Source of the DNA: Candidatus Atribacteria bacterium
GTDB lineage: Bacteria > Atribacterota > Phoenicimicrobiia > Phoenicimicrobiales > Stramentimicrobiaceae
Direction of reading: 5' to 3'
Length of the DNA stretch: 42,440 nucleotides
Assembly: GCA_029556475.1 (NCBI GenBank)
Contig: JAKQEP010000122.1
Span: 1 to 42,440 of the forward strand
Positions 18,506 through 26,417 of this stretch are shown piece by piece. The notes under the pieces were generated by a model. That model saw nothing but the letters and a program-made list of their open reading frames with translations, was not told the DNA's origin and ran no database searches. The translations under genes and the position numbers were made by a program. How positions within the stretch are numbered: the first letter of the stretch is position 1; each line of letters opens with the position of its first letter.

Positions 18506-19570
18506 TTACCTGTCGAACAGAAAGTGGTATTGCCCATATCCTTCTTTTTCTAAACTTTCTTTTGGTATAAAGCACAAGGCGGCAGAATTGATACAGTAGC
18601 GCAATCCGGTTGGAGCAGGGCCATCGTTGAAGAGGTGTCCCAGGTGGGAATCAGCATATCTACTCCTCACTTCAGTCCTAACCATCATATAACTTTTATC
18701 TTCCCTTTTTATAATAAAATGTTCATCAATTGGTTTAAAAAAACTGGGCCAGCCGGTTCCGGAATCAAATTTATCTGTAGAGCTAAAAAGTGGTTCTCCG
18801 GAAACAATATCTACATAGATCCCCTCTCTCTTATCATTCCAGTACTCATTCTGAAAGGGTTTTTCTGTGCCGTTTTCTTGGGTTACCTCATATTGCAACG
18901 GTGTTAAAATTCTCTCTAATTCTTCTTTAGACGGTTTTTGATAATGTTCATCCCATTTGTTTTCCATAGCATCTCCTGACCATTTTGATTTAATATAATC
19001 TGCTCGACCAGAACCTATATGATACATTTGGTATCCTATAGGATTTTTTTGAAAATAATCCTGATGATATTCTTCTGCCGGATAAAATTCTGCTGCAGGC
19101 AATATTTTTGTTACAATTTCACTATCAAACCTGCCTGAATTTTGTAATTCTTGTTTTGAAAGTTCGGCTGCTAATTTCTGTTCATCATTGTGATAAAAAA
19201 TTGCAGTCTGATACTGACTTCCCCGGTCAGCAAACTGTCCGCCAACATCAGTAGGGTCAATATTTTTCCAGAAGACGGCCAGCAATTCTTCAAAAGAAAC
19301 CATTGCCGGGTCAAAGACAACTTCCACTGCTTCGTAATGGCCGGTTTTTCCGGTAGATACTTCTTCATAGGTTGGATTGTCCGTTTTTCCACCTGTATAG
19401 CCGGAAATTGCCTTTAATACCCCTTCGACTTTCTCAAAGGCTGCTTCTATACACCAGAAACAACCTCCGGCAAAAGTTGCCTTCTCGGTTATGGTCTGAC
19501 CAAAAACAGAGCCAGTAGTAAAAAATATTATAAGGAATATTGTCAATATTACAATCAATATGTTCTTCAT
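18506..19570 (-). CDS. msrAB: Exported methionine sulfoxide reductase, MsrA-MsrB fusion
   Basis: 354 residues from ATG 19570, with GGAG eight bases upstream; an in-frame GTG at 19579 overlaps that site. Residues ~3-24 form a signal peptide. MsrA follows ([11 protein letters not shown], catalytic Cys37; [19 protein letters not shown]), then MsrB ([34 protein letters not shown]). The MsrB half lacks the CxxC pairs that usually bind zinc: the place of the first pair reads [14 protein letters not shown]. It repairs S- and R-methionine sulfoxides in exported proteins. A thioredoxin-like reductant outside the membrane would be needed, and none is encoded nearby. Confidence 0.95.
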   Translation of the reverse strand: MKNILIVILTIFLIIFFTTGSVFGQTITEKATFAGGCFWCIEAAFEKVEGVLKAISGYTGGKTDNPTYEEVSTGKTGHYEAVEVVFDPAMVSFEELLAVFWKNIDPTDVGGQFADRGSQYQTAIFYHNDEQKLAAELSKQELQNSGRFDSEIVTKILPAAEFYPAEEYHQDYFQKNPIGYQMYHIGSGRADYIKSKWSGDAMENKWDEHYQKPSKEELERILTPLQYEVTQENGTEKPFQNEYWNDKREGIYVDIVSGEPLFSSTDKFDSGTGWPSFFKPIDEHFIIKREDKSYMMVRTEVRSRYADSHLGHLFNDGPAPTGLRYCINSAALCFIPKESLEKEGYGQYHFLFDR

Positions 19571-19579
19571 AATAGCCAC

Positions 19580-20417
19580 TCCATAATTTATACAATGTTG
19601 TCAGTCAAATCAGTTACTATAAAATTTAACTATATTTTTGCTCCCATTCTCATTATTCCTATGTTTTATATTATAACATACTCATTAAAAAGTATGTTTG
19701 CCCTTAAAGTTTTACACTGGCAAATTTTATCACCATTATTAATTGCCAGCTGGCTGGGGTTGGCTTTAGAGAAATTGTTAGATATAAGGAGAACAATTTG
19801 CAGAAGATAAGATTGACATGTACCTTTCCCAATGTCTGTGATTATAATAAAAAAAGAGATAATTAAAATATTTATTAACCATAGGGGGTTAAAAAGACAT
19901 AAATAATTAATAGAATTTAACCGAAATAAAATAAACATACAAAGTAAAGTTTAAATGTCAAATAACAGCTACTAAAATGTCATTTTAAGAGATGCCAAGA
20001 GTATGTCATACAATCTCCCTCATTTCTCTACGCATTCTTTGTCTTTATATTTAACTGAATGCCAACACCTTTTTCAGTATCTTCTTCATTGAACCTTGTG
20101 CAAAAGTATTTCTATAAACAATACGCACATTTCCTTTACAGAAATAATTTAAAATGAGATCTCCTGGATATTGTTTGATTTAATAATCAAATAAGAAAAT
20201 TTGCCATAGATGATGTGAAATTCCTGTTGTATAAAACTATTTGCAAAGTACTTTAACTCCGGAAATATTTCGACACATACACAATTAATTATATGTTTAT
20301 TGAATCTCTTTTCCCTATTACTTAGTTTAAACAATTATTAAGGGTAACGCGACCTTTTCTTAATATTATAAAAAAGATGCGTTACCCTTCTGTTATTTAA
20401 TTATATCTAAGTTGTTA
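19580..20417. other. 838-base intergenic stretch without a recognisable gene
   Basis: AT-rich. The reading frames here (71 codons plus strand from 19595, 90 codons minus strand from 19938, 61 codons minus strand from 20334) are low-complexity, have no ribosome site and match nothing I know. The section 19735-19810 is less AT-rich and could be the worn remnant of a gene. The only clear structure is the inverted repeat at 20340-20389. Confidence 0.5.
20340..20389. terminator. 11-bp inverted repeat after the dipeptidase gene
   Basis: AAGGGTAACGC (20340-20350) and GCGTTACCCTT (20379-20389) pair perfectly around a 28-base loop. It lies about 30 bases past the stop codon of the minus-strand C69 gene, a terminator position, but no T-run follows on that strand. 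It may be an RNA-stabilising hairpin instead. Confidence 0.45.
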
Positions 20418-22049
20418 TTAGCGTTCAATCGGTTTATATTCTATTAACTCATTCCACCATTCAGGGAACCCACTTGTATTAATATTTATGCGTCCAAAAG
20501 AATACTTACTTAGCAGTAGATCTCCTAAATCTTTCCATTCTTGATACCAGGATAAAGCATTATTAAAATAGAATTGATGTAAAATATTTGCTGCTTTGTC
20601 CTGGTTAGTTTCATATACTTTTGCAGCATGTTCTTGTACTAAGGGAACTATTTCATATAGCATTTCTAATTTGGGATCTCGTAAAGCATAAATATCTTTT
20701 ATAGCTTCATTATAATGTCTATCAGCCATCTCCTGAACATATATACAAATCCAGCCAAGAGAGTCTCTATCAAAAACTCCGAATTTATCCCCAACAGTAT
20801 AAGGCTTAGGTAATTCCTTCATAATTGGGGATATAGGAGTTACATAAGTGGAATCAGTTGCGCCTATCCCATACCAGGCGATAGATTTAATTGGATCTGG
20901 CAACCATCCTTTTGATTGCCCCACTAAAACCATCACTGTACTGGCTGTGTTAATACTCCGCTCATATGCTCCATCTCCTCTATTACTATATCGAAGAGGA
21001 CTTCCATATGGACCTGCTTGCGGGCCTACACTTAAATCATATTCTGTTCCCTGATAATAATCACCGGCAATTTTAAAAATATCGTGCACAGATAACTTGC
21101 GCTCAGGCTTTACCGTTTGCGGATAAACAATTTCATGTGGACTTAAGCCTAATGATGGTGCTACCAAATCAAGGGCTCTCCATTCTCTACGGGTTGAATA
21201 GATGCTATCATTTGGTGAATAAATGTCTGCTGGACTAAAAGGTACACCAGAATTAGGATCATACCAGCCCTGTTCAACAGCAAAAGAAACTAAATTTGGT
21301 GCATACTTTACATTCTCCTTATCATCCAAATTAATATCACGAATCACATGCCTATTGGCACAAACAAAAAATTCGTCATCAGCTAATTTGAATGCAGCCC
21401 AAAGATTTAACCCATATACTTCAAAAATCCATATTTCATTGCCATCTGTAATGTTAAAACATTCTCCGCAGTCATCAACCCAACCATATGTTTCTATTAA
21501 ATATGCTAAAACTTCCACTGCTTCCCGAGCAGTGCTGCTTCTTTCTAAAACGATATCCATAGCGAAATCATAATCAATGATTCCTTTACTATCAATTTGA
21601 AGTACTTTCTCTACTTCTTTTGCATAGTCTGTATTGGCACTGATGACACATGTTGATTCTCCTATAATTACTCCTTTTTCATTAATATTCGAGTCTATGG
21701 TGTGAATATAGCGATAGGTATGCGAAGCTTCGGGCATTTCACCAACTACCTTATCTCCATAATCAATCTCCCATTTTTTTGAATAATCATACATCCTGGT
21801 ATTCCAATGCCCCCAACTTATAATGTTCCTCATTGAACCTTCAGGCCAATCCATTGCAGGAATAAGAAACATTCGAAAATCACAATCAGTACAGTCGCAA
21901 TTATATGAAACGATTGCAGAACCATCAACTGTAGCATTTTTGCCAACAGCCATAATAGTACATCTATCCTCTCGTGCCAAAGAAGCAAAAGCATTTACTA
22001 AAAACAATAGAACAAAGAGCACTGCCAATAAAAATATCTTCTTTCTCAT
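20418..22049 (-). CDS. Exported C69-family dipeptidase
   Basis: 543 residues from ATG 22049, eight bases after GGAGG. A signal peptide (residues ~4-23) is followed by LAREDRCTIMAVGKNATVDGS; Cys30 would be the N-terminal nucleophile released by processing, as in the C69/U34 Ntn-hydrolases. Other family landmarks are SYNCDCTDCDFRMF, the EAVEVL/IETYGW region and FCVCANRHVIRDI-like FFVCANRHVIRD. It should hydrolyse dipeptides outside the membrane, supplying amino acids to a peptide-fermenting cell. The leader has a promoter and two extra strong Shine-Dalgarno sequences. Confidence 0.9.
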   Translation of the reverse strand: MRKKIFLLAVLFVLLFLVNAFASLAREDRCTIMAVGKNATVDGSAIVSYNCDCTDCDFRMFLIPAMDWPEGSMRNIISWGHWNTRMYDYSKKWEIDYGDKVVGEMPEASHTYRYIHTIDSNINEKGVIIGESTCVISANTDYAKEVEKVLQIDSKGIIDYDFAMDIVLERSSTAREAVEVLAYLIETYGWVDDCGECFNITDGNEIWIFEVYGLNLWAAFKLADDEFFVCANRHVIRDINLDDKENVKYAPNLVSFAVEQGWYDPNSGVPFSPADIYSPNDSIYSTRREWRALDLVAPSLGLSPHEIVYPQTVKPERKLSVHDIFKIAGDYYQGTEYDLSVGPQAGPYGSPLRYSNRGDGAYERSINTASTVMVLVGQSKGWLPDPIKSIAWYGIGATDSTYVTPISPIMKELPKPYTVGDKFGVFDRDSLGWICIYVQEMADRHYNEAIKDIYALRDPKLEMLYEIVPLVQEHAAKVYETNQDKAANILHQFYFNNALSWYQEWKDLGDLLLSKYSFGRININTSGFPEWWNELIEYKPIER

Positions 22050-22118
22050 TACCATTACCTCCAAAGAAATAATAAATAATTCTTCAAATTGATATTATAA
22101 ATTTGGATTATTAATCAC

Positions 22119-22163
22119 CCTCCTTTCAGTGTATTCTATTTTGTGCTTATTAATCTCCTCCTT
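22119..22163 (-). promoter_or_regulatory. Two strong Shine-Dalgarno-like sites without a start codon
   Basis: On the minus strand AAGGAGG occurs at 22163-22157 and GAAAGGAGG at 22127-22119, each followed by a near-identical GATTAATAA. They lie 70-110 bases before the dipeptidase start, which has its own GGAGG. No ATG follows at normal spacing. They may be ribosome standby sites, remnants of leader ORFs, or a protein-binding direct repeat. Confidence 0.4.
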
Positions 22164-22167
22164 CCGT

Positions 22168-22197
22168 ATTGTATTTAAAAATTTCAATATACCTCAA
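22168..22197 (-). promoter_or_regulatory. Putative promoter of the C69 dipeptidase
   Basis: On the minus strand TTGAGG (22197-22192), 18 bases, TACAAT (22173-22168). Transcription would begin near 22161, within the upstream Shine-Dalgarno-like site. Further upstream, 22264-22278 holds a small palindrome (AATACT, TTT, AGTATT). I see nothing else in 22200-22664; the 118-codon plus-strand frame there has no ribosome site. Confidence 0.45.
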
Positions 22198-22664
22198 TTT
22201 CTTTGGTTTTGAATTTTTTTGTAAAAAAACATTTACCAGAAAGTTTACCGAAATACAAAATACAATACTTTTAGTATTTTTAATTTGGTGCTTGATTCTG
22301 CAATCCTAACTTTTTAAAGAATAGACATCTAAAAATTTGAACTACTTTTTTGGTAGTTTGGCAGAATTAATGTGTTGGTTGGCTGTTTTTTTCAAAGAAA
22401 TCATTGATATTTGTTTGTTCTTCATTGAACAAAACACTGTATATTTATCAAAATCCTATCAATTGCACGGAAAAATGTCAAAAAATTTTTATGTACTTTC
22501 AATCGATTTTTCTGCACTTACTATTGCCATTTCGGTATATAATATATTTTATTACTATTTTAATAAATTCATTTGCTCAAGTGTAATGGAAGAACGAAAC
22601 TATGACAGAATCTCTTTCACTTCTTCCGCTACAGTTTTATTAAAATTATTGATAAAAACAGGAT

Positions 22665-23855
22665 TCAGTGGTGGGGAGAGACGTGATCAGTAGTTTTAGA
22701 TTTATCCGACAATAGTCTCCCATAAAGTGCAAGTACCTGATCAGATACAACCTCTATACTGTAGCGCTGCACAGTCTTTAATCCATTAAGAGATAACTTC
22801 TTTCTTAAATCCTTGTTTTGAATAAGGTTTTCTAATTGTTCTGCAAATTGAGAAACATCATCTTCTACCAAAATTCCATCAAAACCATCCTGGATAATAT
22901 CAACAGCACCAGGGGCTTTCACAGCCAGAACCGGCAAACCTGAGGCTAATGATTCTATTATTACCATCCCAAATGTTTCCGAGGTAGAGCTAAAAGCAAA
23001 AATATCACCAATCTGATAGTAATATCTCACCATTTCCCGAGCAATGGCTCCTACAAACCTAACCTTTTCTCGCAATTTTAAAGAATCTGCCAGACTGTTA
23101 AGTTTCTTCACTGCAGTTCCTTCTCCTACCACAATAAATACAAAATTATCAATTTTCTTATTCCGTATAAGAGCGAGTGCTTTAATTATTTTGTCAATAT
23201 TCTTTTCTAGAGACACTCTACCCACATAAATAATCACCACATCATCGGGGGTTATGTGCAGCTCTTTCTTAAGCAACTCAACTTCCTGTCTATTTATGTT
23301 TTGAAAAATACTAATATCAATAGCATTAGGTATGACTGTGATTTCTTTTTTAATCTTATAATTGAGAATAAGATCTTTCATAGATTGTGAAGGGGTTGTT
23401 ATAATATCTACTTTATCTGACAGATTAAAAATAATCCTTCTGATTGCCTCGTGGGTAATGATATGAGGAATGGGGGATACATAATAGGCATATCGTTCGT
23501 ATTGAGTGTGGATAGTTAAAACTTTAGGAATTTTCAGTTTAGCAGCATACATAATGGCCGGCAAACTGAGCACAAAAGGGTGGTGAAGGTGAATAATATC
23601 AGGCTTAAATTTATTAATAACCTGTCCTGCTCTCAAAGATAATGGAATTGCCACAGGATATTTAACTTTGTGGGTTAGATTGATAGAGTGATATCTGAAT
23701 ATATTGCTCTCTTCATCCTGATAGGCTTCCATTCTGGGGGCAAAGATAAAAGTTTCATGACCTTTCTTTTCAAGCGATTCTTTCAAAGAGACAATACTGC
23801 TTACCACCCCATTAATAAGGGGCTTATAGCAATTGGTAAAAAAAGCTATTCTCAT
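22665..23855 (-). CDS. GT4-family glycosyltransferase (glycolipid type)
   Basis: 396 residues from ATG 23855, six bases after AAGGG. N-terminal domain: MRIAFFTNCYKPLINGVVSSI with the glycine-rich acceptor loop, and DIIHLHHPFVLSLPA; C-terminal GT-B domain: IIYVGRVSLEKNIDKII and SSTSETFGMVIIESLASGLPV with the EX7E pair. The N-terminal wording matches the diacylglycerol and phosphatidylinositol glycosyltransferase group, so a role in membrane glycolipid synthesis is likely, with sugar unknown. It lies 58 bases downstream of glnS in the same direction. Confidence 0.9.
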   Translation of the reverse strand: MRIAFFTNCYKPLINGVVSSIVSLKESLEKKGHETFIFAPRMEAYQDEESNIFRYHSINLTHKVKYPVAIPLSLRAGQVINKFKPDIIHLHHPFVLSLPAIMYAAKLKIPKVLTIHTQYERYAYYVSPIPHIITHEAIRRIIFNLSDKVDIITTPSQSMKDLILNYKIKKEITVIPNAIDISIFQNINRQEVELLKKELHITPDDVVIIYVGRVSLEKNIDKIIKALALIRNKKIDNFVFIVVGEGTAVKKLNSLADSLKLREKVRFVGAIAREMVRYYYQIGDIFAFSSTSETFGMVIIESLASGLPVLAVKAPGAVDIIQDGFDGILVEDDVSQFAEQLENLIQNKDLRKKLSLNGLKTVQRYSIEVVSDQVLALYGRLLSDKSKTTDHVSPHH

Positions 23856-23913
23856 TGTCATCCCTTTAATTGCCTGATAGTGTTAATAATTATCCAAACC
23901 AATCATTAATTCT

Positions 23914-25623
23914 TTAATTTCTTTTCTGTATCTTTTCCCAGCTATCCCGCAAAGAGACTATTCTATTAAAAACCAGATTATCAGATGTGGAATCAGGGTC
24001 TACACAAAAATACCCTTTTCTCATAAATTGAATCTTATCACCTGATACCAAATTCTTCAAATCCGGCTCTATAAGACTATTTTTTAATACCACTATTGAT
24101 TTTGGATTGAGCAGTCTCACAAAGTCTTTATCCCCTTCCTCTTCAGCCTGTTCTACCCCTTCAATACTATCAAGGAGAAGGTAGTCATATAGGCGCACCT
24201 CAGCTTTCAGCGCAAACCGGGCAGAAACCCAATGCAGGGTACTTTTCACCTTACGTTCTGCTCCCGGTCTTCCACTTCTCGTTTCCGGATCATAGATACA
24301 GTGTATTTCCTTAATTTCACCGCTCTTTTCTTCACGCACAAAATTAGTACATTTAACTATGTAGGCATTCTTTAATCTGACCTCACGTCCTGGTCCCAGA
24401 CGATAATACTTTGAAGGTGGGTTTTCATGGAAATCTTCTCTTTCTATAAATAATTCTTTAGAAAAAGCTACTTTTCTGGTACCGGCTGAAGGGGTTTCAG
24501 GGTTATTTTCACAGTCCATCTCTTCTATCAGATCTTCCGGATAATTGTCAATTACTAATTTCAAAGGATTTAAAACAGCCATTGCTCTTAGGGCTCTCTT
24601 GTTTAAATCTTCCCTGATGCAATGTTCTAAAAAACGTACATCTACTATGCTATTGGTCTTTGCTACTCCGATTCTATCACAGAAATTTCTAATAGCTTCC
24701 GGAGTATAACCGCGTCTGCGTAAACCTGAAATAGTAGGCAGACGAGGGTCATCCCAACCTGAGACATAGTTTTTCTCTACCAGAAACCTCAGTTTTCTTT
24801 TACTCATCACGGTATTGCTTAAATTTAGACGGGCAAATTCGATCTGTTGGGGAGGGTCTATGGCATGTACATTCTTTAATACCCATTCATACAAAGGGCG
24901 ATGGTCTTCAAACTCTAAAGTGCATACTGAGTGAGTGATTCCTTCATAATAGTCTTCCAGCGGATGGGCATAATCGTACATCGGATAGATACACCATTCA
25001 TCACCAGTACGATGATGAGATTCTTTGAGTATCCGGTATAGAACCGGGTCACGCATATTTAAATTAGGGGAGCTCATATCAATTTTGGCCCGGAGAGTAC
25101 GGGAGCCTTCCTCGAATAAACCCTCTCTCATCTTTTGAAAAAGAGTGAGATTCTCATCTACAGTACGGAAACGGCAGGAGCTCTCTACCCCCGGTTTAGT
25201 AAAAGTACCTCTGTATTCCTTTATCTTTTCTGCACTTAAGTCGCATACATAGGCATTCCCTTCTTTAATTAAAACAAGGGCATCCTGATACATTCTTTCA
25301 AAATAATCAGAAGCATAATAAAGCCGGTCTTCCCAATCAAAACCCAGCCAGCGAACATCTTCGATAATCGATTCTATGTATTCAATCTCTTCTTTGGATG
25401 GATTAGTGTCATCAAAACGAAGATTACATAGTCCATTATTTTTTTCTGCCAGTCCAAAATTTAAACAGATGGACTTGGCATGTCCGATATGTAAATATCC
25501 ATTGGGTTCCGGTGGGAAACGTAGATGTACCCTTCCACCATACTTGTTGTTTTCCTTGTCCTTATCGATGATTGCCTGAATAAAGTTTACTGGTTCTGCT
25601 CTTTCTGTTTCCTTAGAATTCAT
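23914..25623 (-). CDS. glnS: Glutaminyl-tRNA synthetase
   Basis: Charges tRNA-Gln with glutamine. 569 residues; class I signatures are [14 protein letters not shown] (HIGH at residues 45-48) and VMSKRKL (the KMSKS loop), with the C-terminal anticodon-binding beta-barrels from ~residue 340. The ATG follows AGGAGG and AAAGG. Many anaerobic bacteria use GatCAB amidation instead; a GlnRS here says that this lineage charges tRNA-Gln directly, a gene historically spread from eukaryotes. Confidence 0.96.
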   Translation of the reverse strand: MNSKETERAEPVNFIQAIIDKDKENNKYGGRVHLRFPPEPNGYLHIGHAKSICLNFGLAEKNNGLCNLRFDDTNPSKEEIEYIESIIEDVRWLGFDWEDRLYYASDYFERMYQDALVLIKEGNAYVCDLSAEKIKEYRGTFTKPGVESSCRFRTVDENLTLFQKMREGLFEEGSRTLRAKIDMSSPNLNMRDPVLYRILKESHHRTGDEWCIYPMYDYAHPLEDYYEGITHSVCTLEFEDHRPLYEWVLKNVHAIDPPQQIEFARLNLSNTVMSKRKLRFLVEKNYVSGWDDPRLPTISGLRRRGYTPEAIRNFCDRIGVAKTNSIVDVRFLEHCIREDLNKRALRAMAVLNPLKLVIDNYPEDLIEEMDCENNPETPSAGTRKVAFSKELFIEREDFHENPPSKYYRLGPGREVRLKNAYIVKCTNFVREEKSGEIKEIHCIYDPETRSGRPGAERKVKSTLHWVSARFALKAEVRLYDYLLLDSIEGVEQAEEEGDKDFVRLLNPKSIVVLKNSLIEPDLKNLVSGDKIQFMRKGYFCVDPDSTSDNLVFNRIVSLRDSWEKIQKRN

Positions 25624-25785
25624 TTAATACCTTTCCTCCTGCTTTCTCCTTTTCAATTCTTTCATTTTTCCTTTTCGTTTGAATAAAATCAAAATTGGTT
25701 CAATTGAAAAATGAATGTTTATGATGTAGTGTCTTTATATTACAACATCTAAAACAAAAAATCTATAAGTTCAAAATGTTTGGAA

Positions 25786-25944
25786 ATGTCTTTAGAGGAA
25801 TTTAAAAACAGAGCTACTATAACCGGTTCTGTAGATATCAGTAGGGCGCCGGGTTCAGTTTCTGTGCCATTACTGATACCGATAGAGGTCCTGGAAAAAG
25901 TCGGCTTATACGACATTATCAAAGAACACTATAACCTTAAATAA
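25786..25944 (+). CDS. Possible 52-residue hypothetical protein
   Basis: Reads MSLEEFKNRATITGSVDI at the start and ends EVLEKVGLYDIIKEHYNLK. The composition is protein-like and the GC content is higher than the flanks (25624-25785 and 25945-26150 look non-coding). There is no good Shine-Dalgarno, only GGAAATG. The bidirectional terminator 40 bases downstream supports a real transcript. It could equally be the remnant of a longer gene; no family recognised. Confidence 0.4.
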   Translation: MSLEEFKNRATITGSVDISRAPGSVSVPLLIPIEVLEKVGLYDIIKEHYNLK

Positions 25945-25983
25945 GGTTAGAAAACATTGCTGAGGAGTAAAAATTTCCCATAG

Positions 25984-26034
25984 ACAAAATAATAATCCCC
26001 ACACGTAACGGGTGAGGATTATTATTTTGTTTTA
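25984..26034. terminator. Strong bidirectional terminator hairpin
   Basis: ACAAAATAATAATCC (25984-25998) pairs without mismatch with 26016-26030, and three more pairs form inside after one mismatch. GTTTTA follows on the plus strand and, on the minus strand, GGGAAATTTTTAC lies beyond. It separates the plus-strand small ORF from the minus-strand dodecin gene. Confidence 0.75.
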
Positions 26035-26150
26035 ATAGCATAGAAACTGAGAAATTTGAGTTAAAATCTATTACATTTTCGGTGGTATAATTGTAATTAT
26101 CTAACAATTTCAAGGTTTTAGGCTTGAAACAGCTACAAAATTATTATAGG

Positions 26151-26357
26151 TTAGCTTCTGTATTTAAAGGATACTTTTAATTTTGTTCTAAAAAATATAT
26201 TTCCGTCTGTGCTCATCTTTATATCGAGCTTACTGACTTCTGCAATTCTGATATCATCTATGGTTTTTGCAGCAGTATCCAGTGCCGTTTTTGCCGCATC
26301 TTCCCATGAACTTTCACTGGTTCCCACAATCTCAATTATTTTATAAACACTATCCAT
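26151..26357 (-). CDS. Dodecin
   Basis: 68 residues, the standard size. Reads YKIIEIVGTSESSWEDAAKTAL, the dodecin signature with the tryptophan that stacks on flavin or CoA ligands, then VSKLDIKMSTDGNIFFRTKLKVSF. It forms hollow dodecamers that store or buffer flavins. Start ATG has AAAGGAGG seven bases upstream. It lies 60 bases after the ribonucleotide reductase gene in the same direction and probably shares its transcript. Confidence 0.95.
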   Translation of the reverse strand: MDSVYKIIEIVGTSESSWEDAAKTALDTAAKTIDDIRIAEVSKLDIKMSTDGNIFFRTKLKVSFKYRS

Positions 26358-26417
26358 ATTTGACCTCCTTTAATTTTATTTTAAAAACTCCTTCTTGATA
26401 ATACAAGTTCCATTTGC

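Noticed and set aside
19595-19938. Plus-strand 71-codon and minus-strand 90-codon ORFs
   Set aside because: They overlap each other on opposite strands, have no ribosome site and no recognisable similarity.
20149-20334. 61-codon minus-strand ORF
   Set aside because: No ribosome site and no recognisable family; kept only as part of the gap description.
22337-22693. 118-codon plus-strand ORF
   Set aside because: No Shine-Dalgarno, no family, overlaps the end of the glycosyltransferase gene, and low-complexity hydrophobic composition typical of AT-rich DNA.
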